Shown here piece after piece: positions 48,301 to 57,598 of a DNA stretch of 64,000 bases. The notes beneath the pieces were generated by a model that saw nothing but the letters and a program-made list of their open reading frames with translations, was not told the DNA's origin and did no database searches. How positions within the stretch are numbered: the first letter of the stretch is position 1; every line of letters begins with the position of its first letter. The stretch covers positions 29,444,926 through 29,508,925 of the forward strand of contig CAIIXF020000002.1 of assembly GCA_903813345.2 (NCBI GenBank), read 5' to 3'. Origin of the DNA: Owenia fusiformis. Taxonomy: Eukaryota > Annelida > Polychaeta > Sabellida > Oweniidae. The translations under genes and the position numbers were made by a program.

Positions 48301-51300
48301 TTAGATTCCAAAAAAACGGGCATCTCTGCACTGACTATTTCTCATATGGCAGACTTCAAGTTCAATGTGTACAAGAATACAAGTACCTTGGTGTGATATT
48401 TCGAGCATCAGGCAGCTTTATATCAGCTCAAACACACCTACATGAAAAAGCTAGTAAGGCAATTTTTAAACTTAAAAGATGCCTTCAACAGAGTGATATA
48501 AAACCACAGCTTGGGCTTAAACTGTTTGATCAAATGATAAAACCAATTTGTCTATATGGGGCTGAAATATGGGCCCCTTTCAGTCTTAACAAAGTATCCA
48601 GTTCAAACCTAGAAGAAGCATACTTAAACCAAAACAAATTCCCCTCAGAAAAATTAAACATATCCTTTTCCAAATTCCTACTTGGAGTTGGTAGAAAGGC
48701 CACTAATATGGCTGTTTATGGGGAACTTGGAAGATATCCACTATTTATAGGTATATTTGGCCAAATTCTCAACTTTTTACATCACATTAAAGATACAAAA
48801 AATGTTCTAATCAAGGCAGCTTTTGACTGCTCCAAAGAACTAGAAGAAAACTCATGGGTTTCAAACGTAAACAAAATAATTTGCTCTATTAATGAAAATT
48901 GCTCTGAATCTGTGGATTCTACAATTGATACCTTAAGATGTACATCATTACTTAAACTAAAATTTGACAGGTACTGGAAGAATAAATTAAACACTGACAC
49001 TAGGAAAAATGATAACGGCAATAAACTACGAACCTACAGAACCCTCAAGAAAGATTTTAAATATGAACATTATTTAAATATAATCGACAGACTTGATATG
49101 CGAAGAAACTTTACACGTTTGAGAATAAGTGCTCACAACCTCCAAATTGAGCAAGGGAGATATACTAAACCAAAGAAAACCCCAATTGAAGAAAGACTGT
49201 GTGTCCATTGCAATATTATTGATGATGAAGAACATTTTATGATGAAGTGTAAAAAATATCAAAATGAAAGATTATTACTTCAAACTGAATTGTCTGATAC
49301 GGCAAAAGCACAAACAAATCAATTTATATACCTCTTAACTTGTATAAATCAAGATTGCATCAAGGTTGCAAAATATATTAGTGATGCCTTCCGAATTTTA
49401 GAAAGCAATACTTAATTTAGAAAGGCTAATTCCTGCTGCGCAAAAAAGCATTTTGTAGTAATACATATTTTACAGTAGTAAGCATATATTATATGTAGTA
49501 TATAGTAGTCTAGTGTTAAATCATATATATTCTTTTTGTGTACTGCACTTTCTTGTACCTGACCCTCAGGGGTGTGAATGTACTCAATAAATATTCTATG
49601 TTATTAACCTCAGATTGATTGCAATGACCTCTTTACGTAAAATATGTTTCTATCCCACTTTAGTATATGCCATATTAACTTTGTCTCTGTCACTTTAAAT
49701 ACACGGCGTTCAACCTTATATAAGACCAATATTCTTATTCAGTATCAGTTACGAGTACCTTTTACCATCCTTTTTCTTGTCTATTATCAGAAAAAATCAG
49801 AAACGACCACATGGTGGCATTTGCATATATTTTTGAAACGTAGAAATTACATCAGTAACAGTTCTTTGGTAAGTATCGTATAAGCTGTGTTGCCCTGCTC
49901 ATCATAATTAATATACCTTCTTTCATATCCTTATATGTTGGTCCGCAATTGATGTTGTCCGTAGTGCTCACTTCTACCCTACATATTTCAGTTGACATTG
50001 CTATACAACCCTCAACACTCAACCCATAATCAGCACAGCTTGGAGGCCAGTACAGGGGACCAGCAGGCGTACTCAGACTTTCATGTGTTTGGAATTTACT
50101 GCCACATGCACGGGGATACTAAAAATATGTCAGGTTAATTAGAAATTGCATATAACGGCTGTATATCAATTTGAATCTGATTTGTTCTTGATTGGAGGGG
50201 AGGGGAGGATGCTAGACATTATTTCTTTAGTTTTCACGTTAGATCATGGTTTTGGGACATACAGCATGGTGCGGTTGGGCCAACAAACGTCCACATTTTT
50301 GATTTCCATATAAATCTTTTGAAAATGCATGGTAGCAAATCCCATCGATTCGAATAGCCATTGCCGCCATTTTTACAAAATTCCCCTACTACTTTTTCAG
50401 TTATAATGGAATCCAAAAATCTTAAAATAACACAGAGAAAACAAGCCGCCACATTCAATGATATGATAAAGTGTAATATGCTCAAAATCGAGAAAACTGC
50501 ATGACTTTGAAATAACTGTTGGCCAAGGAGTAGCTCAAAACCCTTGATATTAGGCAATAGGCATCAACCAATAAAGAGGTTCGTCTTATCAAAGAATATG
50601 ATCATAATAGCTCAGCCTACTTTCACCTATTTTTGAAATGAGAATCATGTATTGAACTCTGAGACGTTACAATTTGGCAATGCAGTGGCGTAGGAACAAT
50701 GTACGCCAAAACGCCAGTGCGTAGTGTTGAAAAGTGAGAATAAAAAGGCTTAAGCTTAAATTAATTTGCCTATGTTCTTTATTCATATATTCTCATTGTA
50801 TTGTGCAAAAGAAATCTCGAGGACACTAGCCTTAAGAAATGTTTTGTGGTGTCAAGTATGGTTAGCGTTTCAGTCAAACGCGAGTTTTATCATTCAATAT
50901 ACTCTTAGCTCTACAGGTAGTATTCATAAGTATAGAAATCAATTGGCATCATTCCATTTCCTTGGTATTTCATTCACTATTTCACTCACTGTCCACTCAT
51001 ATAAATACCCTTGCATTTGTGAACCACGTTTATCTGTTGTGCGTTTTCCTGTGAAGTCTAGTGTCAACATGTACGTGTAGTGTCGATGTCATCTACCTTG
51101 TCATAACACGTGGCGTGACTTTGTACAATATGTGGTCAACATTAGTGAAACATACTGAGGTATTTATTTAGTATATATTCATTTCAATATTTCCTTTGTG
51201 TTTATTTATTGTATAGGTTATATTGTACAAGGATAAGTTACATTGTACAAGGATAAGTTATATTGTTCAAGATAATTATAATTTTCTTGTATTCGGTGTT

Positions 51301-54300
51301 CACTTATACACCCTATGCAGACAGAGCCTGTGGGAAATATTGGGTGCGGAGCAAATGAGCGGAGGGTGCGGCGCTAACGGTTATTTTTGAATTTAGATTT
51401 GGGATATTTCTGAAACTAAGCCGTTTTGGGACTTCAAATTTACCAAGATATGTGTATTTGACACCAAATATCAATACAATTGTGAAAATAGTAGCGCAAT
51501 TCATTCTATAGCGACGCAGTGTGCCTTAAACCTTTCCCAGACCTATATATTTTGAAATTATCCTTTTAATACTGAGTCCCCAGCATTCATAAAAAATGGT
51601 GTTCAAGGTGCACTATCTATACAAATTATTTTTGCATCTTGGAAGCCAGGCAGTATCTGTGTGATTTTATAAAAATTCGGAAATTTTTTCAGATATGAGC
51701 CCCCTCTAAATATTGGGTGCGGAGCAGCTCCATAAACGTAGCTCCGCACCCAATATTTAGAGGGGCTCATATCTGAAGAACATTTCCGAATTTTTATAAA
51801 ATCACACAGATACTGCCTGGCTTCCAAGATGCAAAAATAATTTGCATGGGTAGTGTATCTTGAACACCATTTTTTATGAATGCTGGGGACGCAGTATTAA
51901 AAGGATAGTCTCAAAATATTTAGGTCTGGGAAATGTTTAAGGCATACTGCGTCGCTATAAAATGAATTGCACTACTATTTTCACAATTTTATTGATATTT
52001 GGTGTCAAATACACATATCTTGGTATATTTGAAGTCCCAAAACGGCTTAGTTTCAGAAATATCCCATTTTTAAATTCAAAAATGACCGTTAGCTCCGCAC
52101 CCTCCGCTCATTTGCGCCGCACCCAATATTTCCCACAGGCTCTGTCTGCATAGGGTGTTATATGGCATATTATTCTTAGCATCCATTGGTTATCTGTACC
52201 AGTTTAGGGAACTAGTTGAAAATATTATATTTCATATATCCTAGAAACGTGTGTCTTAGATAGGTTTATTATCCATTTTTTATAGTTTTGGTGTAGTATG
52301 TAGCTGTCAACGAGAAATGTATCTGCGTATGTGCACAGACTGTCTCCTTGTATCGTCTCGTGCGTCTATAAACTGTGTCTGAGTTGTATCAGTGTAATAT
52401 TGGACTAGTGTAAGATGTCTACAACACGTCCAGCCTGTATCCTCACGTGGTGAACGTGATATTAGACTCTCGCTAATTCACGTGCAATGCATTATCTACT
52501 ATAACGTCTGTCTACGTACAGCATAAAACCAAGTGACTATTATCACATCCATAGACTCTTATCCAGTAACGTCGATGTGAGTATAAACCGACTCGAGTAA
52601 GAAGTCTACCAACACGTCCAGCCAGTATCTTCACGTGGTGAACGTGATATTAGACTCTCGATAGTTCACGTGTATTGTATCATCTACCATAACGTCCGTC
52701 TACGTACATCATAAGCCCAGTAACCTTCCACGTATCCAGTGTGCACGTTTTGCAGCATCAGCCGTCCAGTTTTGTGTAGTATTAGTATACTTTGTCTATT
52801 TTTGTAATTAACTATTTGTAATTATAAATACAATATAGTAATCTGTTTAATCAAATCAGACACTTAAGTTCATTTATTAGTTTTATTGAACCTGACAACT
52901 TGACATGTGGATACCACAATATGAGATGCTCTATTTTTTCAATAGTACTCTGCATGTTTTTTGTGCTCTGAAAATCGAGCCACTATTGACTATCTTATGG
53001 ATTTTAAAACTAAAATACAATTTCGCCAAATATTCGTGATTCGCGTTCTCTTCACGAATTTGAGAGAAAATTGTGTTTTTTAAACTACTTGATGAATACC
53101 TTTGCAAACTGTGGTATCATTTAATTATAATGATGAACCTCTTTAAATTAGATGTGTATTTTATTTTATTTTATTCTCCCCTACCCCCAATTTTTCTATT
53201 TCACTATATCGATTTATATTCCGTTGCGAGGCAAAATCATAGACAGAAATTATAGTTAAGTCAGCAATTATCTATTTTCTTACTATAAAGCACCAATTAT
53301 TATTGGTAGTACTTCTTGAATGTCAAGTTGAATGTCAGTTCTAGAAAAGCTATTACCTAGATTTTTATAACATTTGAAAGATAATAGATTATTGTTTTAG
53401 GAAATGCAACATTTCTGGCACCTCCTAAGTCACGTTGACCTCGATTTGACCTTTGTGGTGGAAGGTTTATTTGGTCTTGCGAATTAGTGTTATAAAAAAG
53501 GTTGCAGACATTAGGGTTAATTGTATCATTGATCACGAATGCGTTTCTTTAAATCAATTGATCAAACTAGATTCTTTGATCTGTACGTATTGTCGTATTG
53601 CGCGGTACACGATTGAATCAGACAATACTATATATCTCAATTCAATTATTCGAAAATGATTAAAAATCTCTCATTGTTAGTTGGAAATTGGTCGTCTCTA
53701 TCGTTCGAGACATAATAAAAAGTGAGAATGATTTGTGGCGAGATCAGCTTACCATGGTGATTTAAATGATGAAAATCGTTAGAACATTTTAAGCACATTA
53801 AAAAGGTATCAGGGATTTTAAGGTTGCATATAACCTTTACGTATGACCAGTCGCCCATACAAATGCATCGCTTAAATATTTCCGTTCACATTTAGGTTGT
53901 GAAAACATTGCAAGCTAAAACCCCTATTGCCATAAAGTGACGTTTTACGAGCATAAAATAAGCGATTTGATGAAGAAGATTTGACACAATTGTTTCATAT
54001 TTTTGGCGTAGTGTTGAATTTACACCTTCCTACGCCCCTGCAATGTGTCTCAATTCGTAATTGTATAAATAAGTAAATTCTCAGATAATGAACTCTCTGG
54101 CCAAAGATACAAATGGTCGCACACGTTCTGGCTCTACCACGCCTAACCATCGTCAACGTAAAGTGTCAAAATATAAATATATTCTCTGTACGTTGACATT
54201 CCCGCCATTTTAAGCTCCGGCGAAGGAAACCAGGTAATAAATATTATTAATCTACTCTTATCAATATTGAGTAGTTACAAATATGTCTCCTGGTGAATGC

Positions 54301-55814
54301 TATCATGTATCAGGGGCGGATCTGGGAACCAACAAGGGGGGGGGGCCCAAACTTGCGGTCTGACGAAAAAACGTCCGCGCTTGCGCGGGAAAAAATGTTG
54401 GGCCCCAAAAACCCAAAAGTGGGCCCCTGGGCCCCCCCCCCCCCAGATCCGCCAGTGTGTATACCTTTCTCAGTTCGGGGTCTGGGTTCCCAGCGTCGCA
54501 AACAACATAGACGCAATCTTTATAAGTAGTGGCCAACCACCCAACTGGCTTGAATCCGGTTAGGTTAGTACAATCTAAAATAATATAATTCTACATCTTT
54601 ATCATTAATTCAGGGAATTTTATCATGTTGCGATTCTTAATTAATCCTGTCATTGTTGGTCTATTTTTCATAAACCCTCAAGTGACCTTGATTACAATTA
54701 CCCAAATGCGAGTAGGTAGTTACCAGTTTCACCACCAGGTGGCTGATTCGGGTCAATTAACATGGCAGGTATGTAAGAAAGTTCCTTTAAACTTGAATAT
54801 TATCAATTTAAGTGGCTCAATTTTCATATAACCCTTATGTGTCTGATACTTATACTAATGAAAATATGTCCAGTAAAGCAAAATATTATCTGTCCACTAA
54901 AAGAAAAGATATTTCATTTTTTGTGATTTTATAGCATGGGGTCTATGGGGAATCTCCCCGAGCTAGAAGTCGCATTTTCAGAGAAAATTAATTTTTCAAA
55001 GTTGATAAACACTTTTTAAAACCACATTTCTAGATGTAATTTTACATGTAGATTTCAAATATGATATTCCTTTGACTGAATTTTTAATTTTTAATGACGT
55101 AAATCAAGATTATTTCTACTCGCATCTGGGTTATTCTTCTATCAGCGAGAACTTTAGAACATTTTTCACCCTAATATTTTGAACTAAAAGATGATTTTCG
55201 GTTACAACAAAAACTGAATGTAATTTGCCAGTATCCAGGTGTAACCATCCAGTTTTAAGGACCACATTAGATTTTTTGTTGATAACCAGCGAACGAAGAA
55301 ATAACTGCTGTATTTTTAAAAAATTGTTTAGTTCCTATTTGGTACACAATTCTTAAAAACTGAAGTGTAATCGAAACAGTATTGTAAAATGTAAGTGTTC
55401 TTTGTAACTGTATTGTAATTGGCTTAACATATTTTTTCCTTGAAATGAAAACTAAAAAAGCAAAAAACAATTAACATTACAAAAGTCACCATACGGGAAG
55501 TTTTTTAAAACGACAAATGTTTATATACAACACCGACTATCCATCGACGCCGATCACAAGAAGGTGGTTATAACAATATTACACAACCTGATCACTAGTC
55601 AACTCTCCAGGTCTCTAGACTCCCGATACTTTGACATCTTCGAATTCCAAGTGGTTATAACACCTGGAGCAACTAATACCTTGAGAATCAAGATGATACT
55701 TTGATTCCCTAGTTTCTTACCTACGTCTACGAGTTGTGTCATCAATTGTGTTACGTTCACTTTTTCAGCGGCGCATGCCGCAAACAGGATCGCGATTACT
55801 AAAGCCTGCATCAT
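42111..55814 (-). CDS. Secreted cysteine-rich protein, RGM/hemojuvelin-like (gene span, seven exons)
   Basis: Seven exons (55814-55680, 50118-49917, 45249-45196, 44751-44632, 44246-44080, 43413-43215, 42319-42111) have AG/GT borders and join in frame through phases 0,1,1,1,0,1 to about 361 residues. Residues 1-16 form a signal peptide ending AACAA. Residues 50-103 are cysteine-rich, including C-x9-C-x7-C (73, 83, 91). At 130-136 lies C-I-F-N-D-P-H. A beta-rich second half has further cysteines and several N-x-S/T sites. RGM proteins have a similar N-terminal C-x8-C-x7-C helix domain and a C-x-F-G-D-P-H self-cleavage site before a von Willebrand D-like domain. Here Asn replaces Gly and no GPI-anchor signal is evident. 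The family assignment rests on remembered motif patterns, not a search. The exon structure is much firmer than the name. Confidence 0.6.
42320..43214 (-). other. Intron 6 of the RGM-like gene
   Basis: 895-bp intron, AT-rich, bounded by GTAAGG and TTTTAG. No repeat or other gene recognised inside. Introns 5 (43414-44079), 4 (44247-44631) and 3 (44752-45195) are likewise without recognised features. Confidence 0.5.
43215..43413 (-). CDS. Exon 6 of the RGM-like gene
   Basis: Acceptor 'catttccag', donor GTAAGG, 199 bp. Starts VTYEYSQNGSVVVV and includes VCINDPLN near its end. It is one of the more GC-rich parts of this gene, as expected for an exon. Confidence 0.7.
44080..44246 (-). CDS. Exon 5 of the RGM-like gene
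   Basis: Acceptor 'tttttgcttttag', donor GTATGT, 167 bp. Beta-rich sequence starting DYVEVDGLFGGNGG, with one N-glycosylation site (NGT). Confidence 0.7.
44632..44751 (-). CDS. Exon 4 of the RGM-like gene, with the N-D-P-H motif
   Basis: Acceptor 'tttattgttatag', donor GTAAGT, 120 bp. Starts FNDPHSMNPIYKNDTRLC. With the last cysteine of exon 3 it forms C-I-F-N-D-P-H, the position of the Gly-Asp-Pro-His self-cleavage site in RGM proteins. Confidence 0.7.
45196..45249 (-). CDS. Exon 3 of the RGM-like gene (54 bp)
   Basis: Acceptor 'tttaattatag', donor GTAAGT. Encodes SSLQQDDPDVVRRHGYC plus split codons at both sides. It lies only about 130 bp from the 3'-side edge of the retrotransposon that fills the intron before it. 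Confidence 0.65.
45381..45751 (+). pseudogene. Retrotransposon ORF1, C-terminal part of an SGNH/GDSL hydrolase domain
   Basis: The remaining frame, about 120 codons, starts just before LLTNDVKKYEPEV and ends at a TAG-type stop at 45751. T-N-D corresponds to the G-x-N-D block of SGNH hydrolases and DKCHLSEEGERLLF carries the D-x-x-H block with the catalytic acid and histidine. The N-terminal half, with the nucleophile serine block, is missing because the copy is truncated at the insertion point. Esterase domains of this type occur in ORF1 of CR1/L2-group elements, where they are thought to help the particle or membrane interaction. An in-frame ATG at 45374 belongs partly to the flanking DNA. 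Confidence 0.7.
45873..49415 (+). CDS. Retrotransposon ORF2: AP endonuclease, reverse transcriptase
   Basis: 1,180 codons, uninterrupted; 121 bp after the ORF1 stop. Residues about 15-290 are an APE-type endonuclease: LNIEG (N22), SETH (E54), GDLNS (D170, N172), VDYA (D256) and SNHCLI (H283). Residues about 520-830 are the reverse transcriptase: CGLDGISNEM, NYRGITINN, FIDFQKAFD (D670), GVKQGDPLSP and the catalytic YADD at 770-773. A C-terminal C-x2-C-x7-H-x4-C cluster (C1110, C1113, H1121, C1126) resembles the zinc-finger end of many such elements. The endonuclease nicks the target and the reverse transcriptase primes from it. The start could also be M12, which is closer to the endonuclease domain. 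The only odd residue is Asn where most endonucleases have Asp in S-D-H. Confidence 0.93.
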   Translation: MIHFLLLNNLEMKHDIKIGHLNIEGIISKNIGNKLNDPSFLNYINNLDIIGLSETHTDKNSNFEIDGFISYPVHRPKTKKAKRNSGGVIIYVKNGLCKGVIPHYSETRDTLWLQLKRDFFGFENDLYLCVTYITPIDSSVTQRTDIIRFAELEKNIIKYSELGNVIILGDLNSRTGEELDFILDEDDNYVPCHYNYFLDNDNIIRRLSQDKHVNTFGKELLNLCKSTQLRILNGRIFGDLTGALTCHQWNGSSLVDYALVQQDLVNKIRYFRVHDFMGTISNHCLISLSIKVSLNTLCTTHCNYDTEVIHKELPCTYKWYKQNTESFKNSLLNNLNQAFNSKSINELETDEATELLTNAYRLSANECLIKRKIMSKKRLIRRTTPWFDKSCSQMKKEVNKLGNLLARDHNNNEKRLNYFKLKKIFKKKCKQSKKKVKNNIINQLHIMSENDPLEYWKLVEQLKSVSTNTSQAPNTNHISSSEQLLYYESLLNTATTIDNDIEQKISNLKNEPFFNDLDYTINDDEILGAVKHLKNKKACGLDGISNEMVKHSINQSLKFLNSIFNKILNCGKYPKSWNEGYISSILKSGKPSDMSNYRGITINNCLGKVFNTILNNRIKSFLLKNNISSKYQIGFKEKARTSDHMFVFRTLIDKHLSNNSKEHLYACFIDFQKAFDSIWHRGLIFKLLNSGIRGKTLKIIENMYDNNKFCIKNNDLGKRTVFKVANIGVKQGDPLSPCLFNLFLNDLPDTIGYKNDCPSIGKEIINMLMYADDIVLFSTSKHGLQRSLDSLKEYCDRWKLNININKTKIIRFQKNGHLCTDYFSYGRLQVQCVQEYKYLGVIFRASGSFISAQTHLHEKASKAIFKLKRCLQQSDIKPQLGLKLFDQMIKPICLYGAEIWAPFSLNKVSSSNLEEAYLNQNKFPSEKLNISFSKFLLGVGRKATNMAVYGELGRYPLFIGIFGQILNFLHHIKDTKNVLIKAAFDCSKELEENSWVSNVNKIICSINENCSESVDSTIDTLRCTSLLKLKFDRYWKNKLNTDTRKNDNGNKLRTYRTLKKDFKYEHYLNIIDRLDMRRNFTRLRISAHNLQIEQGRYTKPKKTPIEERLCVHCNIIDDEEHFMMKCKKYQNERLLLQTELSDTAKAQTNQFIYLLTCINQDCIKVAKYISDAFRILESNT
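49605..49916 (-). other. Rest of intron 2 after the retrotransposon
   Basis: AT-rich intron sequence. A 79-codon plus-strand frame (49644-49883) has a donor-like GTAAGTATC but no other support. Confidence 0.4.
49917..50118 (-). CDS. Exon 2 of the RGM-like gene: cysteine-rich N-terminal domain
   Basis: Acceptor 'catatttttag' then YPRACGSKF; 67 codons plus one base, donor GTATAT (weak). Five cysteines spaced C-x22-C-x9-C-x7-C-x11-C. The spacing of the second to fourth resembles the helical domain of RGM proteins. Confidence 0.65.
50119..51215 (-). other. Intron 1, proximal part; nothing recognised
   Basis: Contains a 107-codon minus-strand frame (50234-50557) with one hydrophobic stretch and a 104-codon plus-strand frame (50766-51080). 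Neither has splice sites or motifs that would make it an exon. Confidence 0.35.
51216..51270. repeat. 21-bp tandem repeat, three copies
   Basis: ATTGTACAAGGATAAGTTA repeated with 21-bp spacing at about 51221, 51242 and 51263. Confidence 0.75.
51304..52162. mobile_element. 849-bp foldback palindrome with 5-bp target duplication
   Basis: Element 51309-52157 starts CACCCTATGCAGACAGAGCC; its end is the exact inverse of that start. TTATA flanks both sides (51304-51308 and 52158-52162). The arms, about 410-420 bp each, are nearly identical and meet around 'gctccgcaccc' at 51715-51751. Open frames in the arms mirror each other and are not genes. A CAC terminus with a 5-bp duplication recalls Transib elements, but that is only suggestive. 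It lies in intron 1 of the RGM-like gene. Confidence 0.85.
52403..52735. repeat. 187-bp direct duplication rich in CACGTG
   Basis: 'acacgtccagcc' at 52424 recurs at 52611, with matching 'cacgtggtgaacgtgatatt' and 'taacgtc-gtctacgtaca'. TATAAA-like sequences precede each copy. It could be a duplicated enhancer of a degenerate LTR, but no LTR borders with a target duplication were found. Confidence 0.65.
52736..54305 (-). other. Intron 1, middle part; nothing recognised
   Basis: AT-rich; short frames at 53073, 53453 and 53646 have no supporting features. Confidence 0.4.
54306..54462. mobile_element. 147-bp GGGGCGGATC miniature element
   Basis: Element 54311-54457 starts CAGGGGCGGATCTGG and ends CCAGATCCGCCAGTG, mutually inverse with two changes. 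TGTAT is repeated on both sides. It carries a poly-G tract at the left and a poly-C tract at the right. A fragment of the same family lies at 33722-33840. The several overlapping frames are artefacts of the palindrome. Confidence 0.75.
54463..54685 (-). other. No feature recognised (intron 1)
   Basis: Short spacer between two repeats. Confidence 0.4.
54686..55125 (+). repeat. Uninterrupted copy of the dispersed repeat at 35611-37460
   Basis: Matches four blocks of 35611-37460 in order, without the three insertions there, so it works as an empty-site reference. No coding content. Confidence 0.75.
55126..55679 (-). other. Start of intron 1; nothing recognised
   Basis: AT-rich. The 67-codon minus frame at 55267-55470 has no splice sites or motifs. 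Confidence 0.4.
55680..55814 (-). CDS. Exon 1 of the RGM-like gene: signal peptide
   Basis: Two adjacent ATGs start the frame MMQALVIAILFAACAAEKVN; a strong hydrophobic core ends in a small-residue cleavage site. A TATA box lies about 54 bp upstream. The end chosen here (donor GTATTA) makes the exon 45 codons and joins exon 2 in phase 0. A better-looking donor, GTAAGA, ends the exon at 55721 in phase 1; using it would require one more exon of 3n+2 bases that I could not find. Confidence 0.55.
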
Positions 55815-55867
55815 CTTTCTGCCGAACCTCAACCCTTACTGATGTTATTGAATCAACGATCCCGAAG

Positions 55868-55873
55868 TTTATA
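55868..55873 (-). promoter_or_regulatory. TATA box of the RGM-like gene
   Basis: TATAAA on the minus strand, about 54 bp before the first ATG of exon 1. This predicts a start of transcription near 55840 and a 5' UTR of about 25 bases. Confidence 0.5.
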
Positions 55874-56689
55874 AGCAGTTCTTTTAATTACTTTTTAATG
55901 CGAATTAGATTATAATGCAACGTTGGAGATCATTGCCTATTGTTGTAAGATATTCGAAATCAAAGGATGAGAAAATGAGATAGCAGACTGATAACTTATT
56001 TGACATTTTGGTTTAGCTTTTCAGTACACATTAACGTTTTGTTTATTAATTACTTTTTTATGGTATTGGGTCGATGTGGGGCAAATGGCAGAAATAAGCA
56101 TGATACCCTTTATGACCTTTGTCATGACCTTTTAAAGGTAGAAAAGGTCAAACTTGAAATTGCATGTCAGTAACTGTAGAATAAATTGCTAATATGATCA
56201 ATTTGGCCATAGCTAATTCTGAACCAATCAAATTGATGATTTACAGTTCATTTTCTAACCACAATGATTTTCGATGAATGACTGCATGTTTCAAATCTCT
56301 ATCGTTTTATGCCTTGTCCAGAGGTCAATATTGTAACGCCATTCCCAGGCCAGCGCAAAAATACATATTAGTTTTCAAAGGATGTTTCATGTTTTGCAAT
56401 AAGAGCATTTGCTTTTATATGGACACAGCTAGGAGATTAAAATCAATCATTGGACATTTTTTTATCATGAGCAATCATAAATCGGGACAATCTGGTCAAT
56501 GATACAACTATATATTAGACAAGGTTACTGATCTAAAGATAATTTAAGTAAGGAGTTCAAGGGAATTGGACGTAGGCCTATTTGTTTTAAATCAACATAA
56601 GGCTTTAAATATATAAATCTAATTCAACAAGTTACGATTATGTCTAGCTAGATCTTGCGATTCAATACCCGAAGAGTATCAGAACTCAA
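55874..56689. other. 5' flank of the RGM-like gene; nothing else recognised
   Basis: AT-rich. The 74-codon plus-strand frame at 56278-56502 has no recognisable features. Confidence 0.4.
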
Positions 56690-57036
56690 GGAGGATTAGT
56701 TCCCATTTTGATATTATTTCGTTTCGTTCGGTACACACAGAGGCTAAGGTACTAAACAAATCATTGGATAAGTCCGATCTTGAAGGATGTCGTGATCACG
56801 AAATTCAATTAAACAGTCGATATTTGGTCGATATTTTTCGCTTTAGATTTTTAATCGCCAGTGAGTTTTGGTCTTATTTCATAACAAAAAGTCCAAAACA
56901 CACAAGAAGTGATCAAGATACTAGCCCAACTCTTTTGGATTGGAGATTATGAATTCATAGGAAGTTCAATGTCAGACAATAACAACCTTTTCATTGTTGG
57001 AAAATATCGAGATTGCATTCTCGGAGCCAATCCTCC
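56690..57036. mobile_element. GGAGGATT-type inverted-repeat element, copy 3
   Basis: GGAGGATTAGTTCCCATTTTG at the left and GCATTCTCGGAGCCAATCCTCC at the right are inverse near the tips. Internal phrases 'acaagaagtgatcaagata' and 'atgtcagacaataac' match copy 2 at 41090-41190. Confidence 0.65.
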
Positions 57037-57598
57037 TGGATCAGAAATGGGACATACTGATGACGGAGTGTGCGCAAAGGCCTGCAACCACTGCCATTGT
57101 CTGATTCACAACCAGTACTATCCCTTGGAATACACAAGCTTTAGATGAAGAGAGATTCTAATAAATCAGAATGCAATCAAATCGGTTCAATAGAGACTTT
57201 AAGCAAACGATGTTTTGCACAACGTAACCGTGAACGCAAAGCCAATGAATCGATACAGTAATGTATATATCGCGCATGCAATACAAGCGCTACACTTAAT
57301 CTACTTCAGATACCCGATCAGCTTCAGAGCTGTGTTTAGAACGGGAGATTTGCAATTTCACGTTGGTGTCAACGGGAATCATTATACTCATGTCTATTGA
57401 ATAATCGGGTGAATACTATGCTGGCAATTTTGATTTCGATGCACAGTATAATGCTTTGTGAAGAAAAGTATGTATACCATACATGTTTAAGCTCCAAATA
57501 TCTTACGAAACGAGCTTGTCTAAAATATGGACCATAGAAAGCCAGCTAAAAACACTGTAACTAAACGATCATTTATGTGAGAAAACTGCATGGATTTT
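57037..57598. other. No gene recognised
   Basis: A 61-codon plus-strand frame at 57215-57400 has no family features. Otherwise AT-rich spacer. Confidence 0.35.

Larger units (their letters stand above)
45373..49604 (+). mobile_element. Non-LTR retrotransposon, 5'-truncated, with 8-bp target duplication
   Basis: Inserted antisense in the largest intron of the RGM-like gene. TATGTTAT lies on both sides (45373-45380 and 49597-49604), so the insert is 45381-49596, about 4.2 kb. It holds the end of an ORF1 with an SGNH-hydrolase remnant and a complete ORF2 with endonuclease and reverse transcriptase. A short 3' UTR with AATAAA ends at the duplication, with no poly(A). An esterase-like ORF1 is known from CR1/L2-type elements, which suggests that group. 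The intact ORF2 points to a fairly recent insertion. Confidence 0.85.

Noticed and set aside
50234-50557. 107-codon minus-strand frame with a hydrophobic segment, just before exon 2
   Set aside because: No acceptor/donor pair keeps frame with exon 1 or exon 2, and no family is recognisable; probably chance.
51090-52905. Possible solo LTR (TGT...ACA borders) containing the palindrome
   Set aside because: No matching target duplication, primer-binding site or second LTR was found.
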